Position numbers and translations under genes: made by a program. Below the pieces are notes generated by a model. It did no database searches, had not been told where the DNA came from, and saw only the letters and a list, made by a program, of their open reading frames with translations. This document shows positions 54,187 through 62,002 of a DNA stretch of 64,000 bases, one piece after another. Each line of letters starts with the position of its first letter. Position 1 is the stretch's first letter. The stretch is from Pseudotabrizicola sediminis (GTDB lineage: Bacteria > Pseudomonadota > Alphaproteobacteria > Rhodobacterales > Rhodobacteraceae). Where the stretch lies: NCBI RefSeq assembly GCF_004745575.1, contig NZ_RPEM01000006.1, forward strand, positions 30,471 to 94,470, in the 5' to 3' direction.

Positions 54187-54651
54187 ATGGATCTAGCAAA
54201 GCTAATTACGCCCGGCGCCGTTCGCGTCGTCGGGCAGATCACCAGCAAAAAGCGTCTTTTCCAGGAATTGGGAGAGATGGTCGCCTCAAGCTACAGGCTC
54301 ACGGCGGGCGTTGCGGTGGACGGATTGCAGGAACGCGAAAGCCTTGGCCCCACCGGTGTGGGCCATGGCATCGCCCTGCCCCATGCGCGGCTGCAGGATC
54401 TTGACCGTATCGTGGGCGTGTTCATCCGGCTGGAAAAACCGCTGGATTACGACAGCGTGGATCGCCAGCCGGTCGACCTGATCTTCGGCCTGTTCGCGCC
54501 CAAGGATTCCGGGGTCGACCACCTCAAGGCACTGGCGCTGGTCAGCCGCACCATGCGCGACCAGAACGTGGTGGCCAAACTGCGCGCCAACAGCGACCCG
54601 GCCAAGCTGCACGCCATCCTGACCGAATCCCGCACCCCGCAAGCGGCCTGA
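54187..54651 (+). CDS. ptsN: PtsN, nitrogen-related EIIA phosphoprotein
   Basis: The 154-residue EIIA-Ntr/fructose-type domain has the phosphorylated histidine in GHGIALPHARLQDLDR, with the conserved GLFAPKDSGVDHLKALALVSR block. It is the terminal phosphate acceptor of the regulatory PTS, which links nitrogen, potassium and carbon status. It follows hpf closely, the common gene order in alphaproteobacteria. There is no rpoN here, although rpoN often lies between lptB and hpf in related genera. Confidence 0.95.
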   Translation: MDLAKLITPGAVRVVGQITSKKRLFQELGEMVASSYRLTAGVAVDGLQERESLGPTGVGHGIALPHARLQDLDRIVGVFIRLEKPLDYDSVDRQPVDLIFGLFAPKDSGVDHLKALALVSRTMRDQNVVAKLRANSDPAKLHAILTESRTPQAA

Positions 54652-54670
54652 CGGCTGCAGGGGCCGCGCC

Positions 54671-54861
54671 TGTGTCATTTTCGACGGCGACGGCGTGCTG
54701 GCCATAGCGCTGGCGGCGCGCGGGGTCATCATCGACCTGCCTTATGTCGCGCGCCACTTTCTGGGGCGCGGCTATCCGGTGGTGATGGCGCAGATCCGGG
54801 CCGGGCCCGGTCTGGACCTGCCCCCAGGCTGTGAAGACGATGACCGCGCAGCCCGATGTAC
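54671..54861 (+). pseudogene. HAD-family phosphatase remnant of a polyol operon
   Basis: The frame from 54671 reads CVIFDGDGVL, then DLPYVARHFLGRGYPVVMAQ and IRAGPGLDLPPG. This is the HAD motif I and the start of the cap as in sugar-alcohol-operon HAD phosphatases. Compared with an intact protein, the residues after DGVL (expected DS...ARV) are missing by roughly fifteen, and the rest is lost after about residue 60. It has no start codon or Shine-Dalgarno of its own. Confidence 0.75.
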
Positions 54862-54896
54862 TTGTACCGCAGCCCCGCCAACCTGTTGCCGCATGA

Positions 54897-54995
54897 GTCA
54901 TCGGCAGCCCGAAAGTGACCGCGGTCGACAGGGCAGAAGCTGCAAAGCCCGGTGCCAACACCATCGGCATCCGGCCCGAACACATCAGAACCTGA
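54897..54995 (+). pseudogene. MalK/SmoK-type ABC ATPase remnant
   Basis: The frame at 54897 encodes [20 protein letters not shown] and then [12 protein letters not shown] before a TGA. GSPKM/V followed by GIRPEH is the signature end-region of sugar/polyol ABC ATPases (MalK, UgpC, SmoK). About 30 residues survive; the Walker motifs and most of the protein are gone. It is sandwiched between the HAD and dehydrogenase fragments. Confidence 0.75.
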
Positions 54996-55261
54996 TCGCG
55001 CATGGTATCAACGTCAACGCCCTTGCGCCCGGCGTTGTCGATGGCGACCATTGGGACGGGGTGGATGCCTTCTTTGCGAAGCATGAGGGCAAACCCCCGG
55101 GCCAGAAAACGCGCGAAGTGGCAGGCGCCGTGCCAAAGGGGCGCATGGGCACCGCCACCGATCTGACCGGCACGGCGATTTTCCTTGCCACGCCCGAGGC
55201 GAAATGCATCGTTGCCCGGTGCTTTGGTGCCGATGGCGGAAAACGGGATGGCCTGACATGA
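54989..55261 (+). pseudogene. Sorbitol dehydrogenase (PolS/SmoS-like SDR) 3' remnant
   Basis: The frame encodes the C-terminal ~90 residues of an [42 protein letters not shown] and GRMGTATDLTGTAIFLATPE. This is the C-terminal third of L-iditol/sorbitol dehydrogenases of polyol operons. The Rossmann motif, catalytic YxxxK and the start codon are absent. It runs directly from the ATPase fragment. Its stop overlaps the ATG of mtlK, and that junction is the only part of the original order still in working form. Confidence 0.8.
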
Positions 55262-56703
55262 CACTTCCCCCCCAAGTCCAGATGCCCGGCTATGACCGCG
55301 CCGCACTGACCCCCGGCATCGTTCACATTGGTCTGGGCAATTTTCACCGCGCCCATATGGCGGTGTACCTTGATGACTTGATGGCCATGGGTCTGGCGCA
55401 GGACTGGGCCATTCTGGGGGCCGGTGTGCGCCCCCCCGATGCGCAGATGCGCGCGGCGCTGATGGCGCAGGACTGTCTATCCACGATCATCGAGCTGGAC
55501 CCCAAGGGCCGCACCGCCCGCCGCGTCGGGGCCATGACCGGGTTCATCGAAGTACAGCCCGACAATGCAGCCCTGATCAAAGCGATGACCGATCCCGCCA
55601 TCCGCATCGTCAGCCTGACGGTCACCGAGGGCGGTTATTTCATCAACGCCGCCACTGGGCAGTTCGACCCCGAAGCCGCAGAAATCCGGCACGACGCTGC
55701 ACACCCCGCCACCCCGAAAACCGCCTTTGGCGCAATTCTTGCGGCACTCCGCGCGCGCAATGCGGCAGGCACCGCCCCCTTCACCGTGCTCAGCTGCGAC
55801 AACCTGCCCGGCAACGGCCACGTCACGCAATCGGCCATTGTGGGCCTCGCCCGCCTGTCAGACGCAGGCTTTGCCGACTGGGTACAGGCCAATGTCGCCT
55901 TCCCCAACGGCATGGTCGACCGCATCACCCCCGCCACCGGCCCGCGTGAGCGCGCAATGGCGGCCGAGTTCGGGCTAGCGGATGACCCCGTCCCGGTCAC
56001 CTGCGAGCCCTTCCGCCAGTGGGTGCTGGAAGACCGCTTCCCGCAAGGCCGCCCGCCGCTGGAACGGGTGGGTGTGACCTTCACCGATAACGTCCACGCC
56101 CATGAAGCGATGAAGATCCGCATCCTGAACGGCGGCCACGCCACCATCGCCTATCCGGGCGCGCTGATGGATGTGGACTATGTGCATGAGGCGATGGCCA
56201 ACCCGCTGATCAGCGGCTTTCTGGACAAGGTGGAACGTGAGGAGATTATTCCTTACGTCGCCCCGGTGCCCGACATCGACCTCTATGCCTATTACGACAC
56301 AATCCGCGCCCGCTTCAGCAACGCGCAGGTGGCCGATACCGAACGCCGCCTGTGTTTTGACGGATCGAACCGGCAGCCGAAGTTCATCATCCCCTCCCTG
56401 CGCGATGCTCTGACAGCGGGTGGCAAAATTGACGGTCTGGCGCTGGTCTCGGCCCTGTGGTGCCGTTATTGCGCAGGCACCACCGACTCTGGCGCTGTGA
56501 CCCCACCGAACGATCCGGACTGGCCCCACCTGCAGCAGCTGTCCCTGACGGCCAGAACTGATCCGCCGGTCTGGATCGCGCAAAAGGCCACCTACGGCGA
56601 TACCGGCGCAGACCCGCGCTTTGCCTCCGCCTTCGCCGAGGCGCTGAACGCGCTTTGGGCAGACGGCACGGCGAAGACGCTGCAGCGCTATCTTGGCGGC
56701 TGA
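55258..56703 (+). CDS. mtlK: Mannitol 2-dehydrogenase
   Basis: The 481-residue long-chain polyol dehydrogenase has the Rossmann start VHIGLGNFHRAHMAVYLDDL, DNLPGNGHV in the middle and the conserved catalytic region with the KIRILNGGHATIAYPG block. It oxidises D-mannitol (and often D-arabinitol) to fructose with NAD. Length and motifs look intact, unlike its neighbours. It overlaps the PolS remnant at ATGA. The 3' end overlaps the convergent sulfotransferase by 16 bases. Regulation is not visible. Confidence 0.9.
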   Translation: MTLPPQVQMPGYDRAALTPGIVHIGLGNFHRAHMAVYLDDLMAMGLAQDWAILGAGVRPPDAQMRAALMAQDCLSTIIELDPKGRTARRVGAMTGFIEVQPDNAALIKAMTDPAIRIVSLTVTEGGYFINAATGQFDPEAAEIRHDAAHPATPKTAFGAILAALRARNAAGTAPFTVLSCDNLPGNGHVTQSAIVGLARLSDAGFADWVQANVAFPNGMVDRITPATGPRERAMAAEFGLADDPVPVTCEPFRQWVLEDRFPQGRPPLERVGVTFTDNVHAHEAMKIRILNGGHATIAYPGALMDVDYVHEAMANPLISGFLDKVEREEIIPYVAPVPDIDLYAYYDTIRARFSNAQVADTERRLCFDGSNRQPKFIIPSLRDALTAGGKIDGLALVSALWCRYCAGTTDSGAVTPPNDPDWPHLQQLSLTARTDPPVWIAQKATYGDTGADPRFASAFAEALNALWADGTAKTLQRYLGG

Positions 56704-58115
56704 CCCCAGTCGGCAAAGCCAAAGGCCAGATAGTCCCGCGCATAAGCCTCGCGCGCGGCAGCCTCCACCTCGGCACTGTAGATGTCGCGCAGCGGCATGA
56801 AATCATGCGCGGGCGCGGGGGGCAGCGGCGGGGCAGCCTCCCCCACCTCCGCCAAAAGAAAGCTCAGCCCTGCCGTCAACCCATCTTCGCGCAGCACCAT
56901 ATCCGGCCCCTGAAACCCCGCAAAGCCCTGAAGAATGGCTGACTGGCTGGCCCAATGCACATCGACGCGGGCGGATGTCTGGCCCGACAGGTTCAGCCTG
57001 ACCCAAGCCAGAAACCCGATGAACCCGGCCCGGTGCGCCGCCGCATCGGCATAATCCGCCCCCGGTGCGGGCAGGTCCAGCTTGTGGATCTTGCCCATCT
57101 GCTCGCGGATCTGGGCAAAATCGCCGGACAGGATCTGCGCACAAAACGCCTCATGCGCCCGCGCCACCGGATGGCGCAGCACGGTGAAGGACCGGTGTCC
57201 GGGCCGCGCCTTCTTCCACTGCCGCAGGGTCTTTTGCGTAAACCCGCCCTCAACCCCGCCAAAGCCCTGCAACCACCCCGTCACCTGCGCCACCGGCCCC
57301 CCCGGCACCGGCATATACAAAAGCCCCACACGCCGGGCGGCTACAAACTGCGGCACCATCGGTGCACGGCGCGGCTCGAAATTCGGGGTGCGCCCCAGAT
57401 TGAACCGGTCCATCCGCGCCAAGCTGCGTTCCATCTCCTCCGGGTTCACAACCTTCTGGGCAATCTCTTCGGGGTTTTGCTTTTTCAGACTGGCATCCAG
57501 CCCCGCCAGGCCCTCAACCCCCAGAAAGCTGGCCAGCCCGTTCAGCACATCCAGATCGTTGATATCTTCATAATCAATGTAGAACGCCGTCTGCCCGCTG
57601 ACCTGCAACGCGTGCATCAGCTGCACCTGAAACGCCTGCAACGCGGTCACATGCGCCTCGAACTCGGCCGCGTCGAACCGCACCTGCGCGGTTTTCGGGG
57701 CCTTCGCCCCGGTCAGCTTCCATTGCCCGGTCGCCTGCGCGATCTTCCAGCTGACATAGCTTTCCAACGGGTTGCGGGTCAGGATGATCTTGGCGCACAG
57801 CTTATCCTCCAGCACTGGCTGCAACACGCGCGGGTCATGGTCGTGAAAATACCGGAACCCCGCCACCCCACCCGTCTGCGCCCGCATGGTGCGGATCAGC
57901 GCCATCGGGTTCGCCTCGCGGTCGGCCATGGAAAATCCGAACAGGCTGGTCTGGTTCAGCTTGCCGATGAAATAGGGGTTGAACACCTCGCCATGGCACA
58001 CCACCCCCGGCATCGCGTTCAGGTTGGCCTCAAGAAAATTCGACCCGGTCCGCATTTCCGCAAACATGACAAAGCTGTCGAACCGCCTGCCCATTTCCTT
58101 CACCAGCCCACTCAC
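56688..58115 (-). CDS. Two-module sulfotransferase
   Basis: The 475 residues appear to contain two sulfotransferase modules. Module 1 (about 15-250) has the PAPS-binding loop EMRTGSNFLEANL (18-34) and a 3'-phosphate motif KIILTRNPLESYVSW (109-123). Module 2 (about 262-475) repeats the pattern with LLYMPVPGGPVAQVTGW (265-281, lacking the usual Lys/Thr of the loop) and SFTVLRHPVARAHEAFC (309-325), and ends YARDYLAFGF. It follows a GT14-like gene with a GTGA overlap. The start is GTG 58115; ATG 58094 is an alternative. The acceptor is unknown; a carbohydrate is likely from context. Confidence 0.85.
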   Translation of the reverse strand: MSGLVKEMGRRFDSFVMFAEMRTGSNFLEANLNAMPGVVCHGEVFNPYFIGKLNQTSLFGFSMADREANPMALIRTMRAQTGGVAGFRYFHDHDPRVLQPVLEDKLCAKIILTRNPLESYVSWKIAQATGQWKLTGAKAPKTAQVRFDAAEFEAHVTALQAFQVQLMHALQVSGQTAFYIDYEDINDLDVLNGLASFLGVEGLAGLDASLKKQNPEEIAQKVVNPEEMERSLARMDRFNLGRTPNFEPRRAPMVPQFVAARRVGLLYMPVPGGPVAQVTGWLQGFGGVEGGFTQKTLRQWKKARPGHRSFTVLRHPVARAHEAFCAQILSGDFAQIREQMGKIHKLDLPAPGADYADAAAHRAGFIGFLAWVRLNLSGQTSARVDVHWASQSAILQGFAGFQGPDMVLREDGLTAGLSFLLAEVGEAAPPLPPAPAHDFMPLRDIYSAEVEAAAREAYARDYLAFGFADWGQPPR

Positions 58116-59809
58116 TTCACCAGATAAGGGCGCCCGCGGCGCGTCGACCGGGCCGCCGGGTCATCGCCCACCGGAAAATCGCCCATCAGCACCGGCTGCA
58201 TCCCCTGATTGCGCAGGTTCTGCAGGAACTGGCCAAAGCCGGTCAGATCGGCCATGCGCGGGGCCTCGGTCAGCCGCCGCCCCTGCCGTGGGCCGATCTC
58301 GTCAATGATGGTCTGCAAAGGCTCCATCGGGTTTTCAATGAAATCGGCCAGCGACCAGACCCGCACCCGCGCCTTGGTATAGGGTCCGCGCAGGATGTTC
58401 AGAAACTCCTGCTCCACCTTCTGCAACCGCGCCGCCTCGCGCCGTATATCCCCGAAATTCTGGTTGGAATGGAACAGCGGTACCGCCCATGCGCCTGAGA
58501 TGACCGAGATCTGCGCATTGCCGTCCAGCGCCACGAACCAGTTCAGATCCTGCGTATCCCCCGGCCCGAACTGAAAGCACTGCCGTTCCCCCCGCGTGTT
58601 CCAGATCAGGCTGGTCAGGAAACTTTTCGGATTGTAGTCGCGCACCTTCGCGCTGTCGCACAGCGCACCGTTGTAAACCGTCTCCCCCCCGGCGAAATGC
58701 ACGCGGTCCGGCGCAAACAGATGGCCGTGCACCCGGGTTCCGCTGGCCTTTGACAGCCAGATTTCAAAATTCTCGAACACCTCGGCAAAGCCGCAGAACA
58801 CCGAATACGGGCCCGCCGTGCGCCCGTTTTCGTAGTTTTCATTCGGAAACCGGCTTTGCATATACAATCCCGGTCGCCCCTTCACCCGCCGCTCCACCGC
58901 CTTGGCAAACAGCCGGTCGATCTTGCCGGGGTTCGGCTCGGCGGCGGCCTGACCAGTGCGGTCATCCGACAGGAACGTGCCATAAAGCTTCACCGCATCA
59001 GGCCAGATCTTGCGGGCGACAAAGCAGTCTGACCGGCGCAGCAACTGCAGGTGATCGTCATAAAAGATATGCGGTTTGCCCTGAAAATCGAACTTCGACA
59101 GGGTCAGCGACCGGCTTTCCACCGTGCTCGACACCTGCCGCACCAGCGTCTGGAAATAGCTTTCATCGGGAATCCAGACCTTTTGGAAATAGCGGTCAAT
59201 CGCCGCCCGGTCGGGATGTTCCAAGATGGCAGACAGGGTCTGCCGCGTCAGGCACCACCACTGGCTGCCCAGATGCGGCACCAGTTCCGCCGGGATCTTG
59301 CGGCGGAACCCCACCTTGCGCTGCAGTTTGACGTAGGTATCAAACCACCACTTCTGTTTGCGCCAGCTGAACGGAAACCGCAGGGTAAACCGTTCAAAAT
59401 CAAGGCCACCAACAGTCCAGCCCACATCTTCGGTGGTGACGCTTTCGATGAAATCGGTCTTGGGCCGCCCCGCCAGATAGGCGCGCAACTCTTCCACCGG
59501 GCGCAGGGGCAGGCACGAACCAGAGGCCAGAAACACATGCCGCACCTGCGCAAAGTCGCGCAGCATGACCGTCGCCGCTTCCTGACTGGCGGCCACAATG
59601 CCCCAGGTGCCCCATTCGCAGGCGTGACGACCCGAAAACCGCACATTGGACAGATCGGCCAGATCGGCGACCAGCTGGGCGTAGGGCTTGGCCGCCACCC
59701 GCCGGTCCACATGAATGACAACCGGACACTCGCGCTCGGCCCAATGCCGCGCGACCTGCGCGGCACGGTCCAGCGCCGTATGGCACAGCATCACAAAGCC
59801 GACCGTCAT
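58112..59809 (-). CDS. GT14 (core-2/I-branching-type) glycosyltransferase with a long unassigned C-terminal domain
   Basis: The 565 residues start with a core-2/I-branching (Branch) fold: FVMLCHTALDRAAQVARHW, HVFLASGSCLPLRPVEEL and GSQWWCLTR, which would add a beta-1,6 branch, typically of GlcNAc, to a glycan. The C-terminal ~270 residues (from about 300) carry no motif I recognise. They include YMQSRFPNENYENGRTAGP and LTSLIWNTRGERQCFQFGPG, which suggests a second, beta-rich domain. It overlaps the upstream GT2 gene and the downstream sulfotransferase. Confidence 0.82.
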   Translation of the reverse strand: MTVGFVMLCHTALDRAAQVARHWAERECPVVIHVDRRVAAKPYAQLVADLADLSNVRFSGRHACEWGTWGIVAASQEAATVMLRDFAQVRHVFLASGSCLPLRPVEELRAYLAGRPKTDFIESVTTEDVGWTVGGLDFERFTLRFPFSWRKQKWWFDTYVKLQRKVGFRRKIPAELVPHLGSQWWCLTRQTLSAILEHPDRAAIDRYFQKVWIPDESYFQTLVRQVSSTVESRSLTLSKFDFQGKPHIFYDDHLQLLRRSDCFVARKIWPDAVKLYGTFLSDDRTGQAAAEPNPGKIDRLFAKAVERRVKGRPGLYMQSRFPNENYENGRTAGPYSVFCGFAEVFENFEIWLSKASGTRVHGHLFAPDRVHFAGGETVYNGALCDSAKVRDYNPKSFLTSLIWNTRGERQCFQFGPGDTQDLNWFVALDGNAQISVISGAWAVPLFHSNQNFGDIRREAARLQKVEQEFLNILRGPYTKARVRVWSLADFIENPMEPLQTIIDEIGPRQGRRLTEAPRMADLTGFGQFLQNLRNQGMQPVLMGDFPVGDDPAARSTRRGRPYLVK

Positions 59810-60810
59810 GCCCAGTTCCCCTTGGACATCAGACCCAGAATCTCCAGCTGACGCCAGTTGATATATTTCTCACTCCACTTGCACCACATCTCGGGGTGGC
59901 TGGACAGGCCCTTCAGGTAGGCCTTGTATTCCGCACTGGCCGCATAATGCTGGCTGCGCATCAACTCTTCCTCGGCCTTGGCGGCAAAGGTGTCCAGAAA
60001 TTTGGCGTGCAGCAACACGCCAGACGCCTTTTCCCCACCCCATTCATCAAAGGCAAGGTTCAGCCCGCGCGGCAGCATCATATGGGTGGAACTGATATAG
60101 GCATAGGACCGGTGCCATTTCACCAAAGGGATCTTGTTCAGCGCGGGGGCGCCTTTGGGCGTGTCATCAAAGAAAATCCGGCTGCGCGGCCCGCCCTGAA
60201 TCCACAGGTTGCCATAGGCCGGGTTGCGGCTGATCTGATAATTGCCAGAGTCGAACCATTGCGCAATCTCGAACGGGTCCTGCCCTTCACGATAGGTCTG
60301 TTCGGTGATCGGCCCCTTGGGGTACATGTCCAGCAACAGCGCCGAAAATGTGCGGATCTGCGTCGTGTCCAGCCAGTCGGTCAGCGCGCGGATGGGCCTG
60401 GTTTCGCAAAACGGATAGACAAAGAACTCATCCGGGTCGACAGTCAGGCACCAGTGGCCATGGCCATAGCGGCGGAGCAGATGGCTGATCCAGTCCATCC
60501 CGAAACGGCTGTTCTTGTATCCCGCCTCAGTCCGCCACAAGGACACATCCGGCTGGTCGCGCAGAAACTCCAGCGAACCGTCGGTCGATCCGTTGTCGAC
60601 CATGAAAAAATGGCTCACCCCCAGATCGCGGTAATAGCGCAGGAAATAGGGCAGCCTGATCTTTTCATTGCGCAAGGTGGTAAAGGCAAAGATCGCAGTC
60701 TCGGCCTGCCCGGCCGACCGGTCCGCCACCAGCGTCAGATCGCGGCTGCTGGCCCATGCCCGAAAGAGCAGGCGCCTGCGATGCCACCGTAGCCGGTAAG
60801 AAGACAGCAT
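59806..60810 (-). CDS. Glycosyltransferase (GT2-like, PF13704-type) paralogue A
   Basis: The protein of about 334 residues has the GT2-like fold. LRNEKIRLPYFLRYYRDLG and FFMVDNGSTDGSLEFLRDQ form the nucleotide-binding N-terminus, and CLTVDPDEFFVYPF carries a DxD-like metal motif. The C-terminal half ends NWRQLEILGLMSKGNW. Its neighbour at 60946 is a paralogue with the same blocks. The donor and acceptor sugars are unknown. I use the ATG at 60810; a TTG lies six bases upstream. Confidence 0.85.
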   Translation of the reverse strand: MLSSYRLRWHRRRLLFRAWASSRDLTLVADRSAGQAETAIFAFTTLRNEKIRLPYFLRYYRDLGVSHFFMVDNGSTDGSLEFLRDQPDVSLWRTEAGYKNSRFGMDWISHLLRRYGHGHWCLTVDPDEFFVYPFCETRPIRALTDWLDTTQIRTFSALLLDMYPKGPITEQTYREGQDPFEIAQWFDSGNYQISRNPAYGNLWIQGGPRSRIFFDDTPKGAPALNKIPLVKWHRSYAYISSTHMMLPRGLNLAFDEWGGEKASGVLLHAKFLDTFAAKAEEELMRSQHYAASAEYKAYLKGLSSHPEMWCKWSEKYINWRQLEILGLMSKGNWA

Positions 60811-60945
60811 CCCCAAGACTGAAACCCGCCCCCCTGAAACCCTCGTTCCTCATCTGGCGCGATTGCGTGCATCGCACCAGCAAAATTGATACCAAAGCGC
60901 GAACAATTTTGCCGTATTGGCCGGATTATCGCAGATATGCGCCCG

Positions 60946-61992
60946 TCAGACCCACCCGCCGCGCGACATCAGGCCCAGCGCCTCCAGCCGCCGCCAGCTG
61001 GTCAGCTGCTCTGATGCTGCCGTGTGCAGGACCGGATCTGCCATTACGGCATCATAATACCGGTCATACAGCGTGCTGTTGGTGAAATGCTCTTTCCGGT
61101 CTTTTTCCTCGGCCGATTTGGGGATGATTTCGGGCAGGAACTTGGTGTGCAACAGCAGGCCGGAAATCCGTTCGCCCCCCCCATTCGCAAACACCGCGTT
61201 CATCCGGGGCGGCAGCAGGTCATGGGTGGAATTCACGTAAGCATAGCGCCGGTTCCAGTACACCAACGGAATCTTGTTCATCGTGGGTGCACGGCGGGGA
61301 TCGTTCTGAAAGAACATCCGTGCCCTTGGGCCGCCCTTGATGGTCAGGTTTCCGGTGCGATCCTGCACCCGCAACCCGTAATTGCCCGGATCAAACCAGC
61401 GCAGCACCGTCAGCGGATCATCCCCGGCGGCGATCTGCGCCTGCGACAGCGGCCCCTCGGGATACAGGTCCAGCATCATCGCTGCCATCGCGGGCAACCC
61501 CTGATCTGCCAGCCATCCGGTCAAGGCCGGCAGATTGCGCGTCTGCCAATAGGGGTAGATCAGCAACTCATCGGCGTCCAGCGTCAGACACCAGTGTCCG
61601 TGCCCGTGGCGCATCTGCAGCCACGTCACCCAATCCAGCCCGAACCGCGCCCGCTTGTAGCTGTCCTTCGTCGTCCACAGCGACACATCGGGCTGCGCTG
61701 CCAGCAGGTCGCGCGTGCCGTCGGTGCTGTCATTGTCGACGATCAGAAAGTGGTCCACCCCCAGCTTGCGGTGATGGTCAAGAAAATGCGGCAGGCGCAG
61801 CGCCTCGTTGCGCACGGACATGAAGCACAAAATATCGTCCCGCCCGATTGCGCCACTGCGGTCCTTGACCGCCCGCAGCGCATGGCGGCTGCGAAAGGCG
61901 CGCCACAGGTTGCGCCGCCGCCGTGTCCGCAAGGCGTAGGCCCGCCAGGCCGATGACATCAAAGCCAACAGGGACTGGACAGGCCCGGTCAA
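60946..61992 (-). CDS. Glycosyltransferase (GT2-like, PF13704-type) paralogue B
   Basis: The 348-residue paralogue of the preceding gene keeps the same order: MSVRNEALRLPHFLDHHRKLG, FLIVDNDSTDGTRDLLAAQ, CLTLDADELLIYPYW (DxD) and a conserved C-terminus ending EALGLMSRGGW. The two differ enough to suggest different donors or acceptors rather than a very recent copy. It lies just after galU (10 bases) on the same strand. The start appears to be TTG 61992, with AAGG nine bases upstream; an ATG at 61959 has no Shine-Dalgarno. Confidence 0.83.
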   Translation of the reverse strand: MTGPVQSLLALMSSAWRAYALRTRRRRNLWRAFRSRHALRAVKDRSGAIGRDDILCFMSVRNEALRLPHFLDHHRKLGVDHFLIVDNDSTDGTRDLLAAQPDVSLWTTKDSYKRARFGLDWVTWLQMRHGHGHWCLTLDADELLIYPYWQTRNLPALTGWLADQGLPAMAAMMLDLYPEGPLSQAQIAAGDDPLTVLRWFDPGNYGLRVQDRTGNLTIKGGPRARMFFQNDPRRAPTMNKIPLVYWNRRYAYVNSTHDLLPPRMNAVFANGGGERISGLLLHTKFLPEIIPKSAEEKDRKEHFTNSTLYDRYYDAVMADPVLHTAASEQLTSWRRLEALGLMSRGGWV

Positions 61993-62002
61993 ACCAGGTG
62001 CC

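Noticed and set aside
54542-55306. Antisense ORF across the polyol remnant as a new gene
   Set aside because: The plus-strand fragments match known families, whereas the antisense frame has no motif and no start signal.
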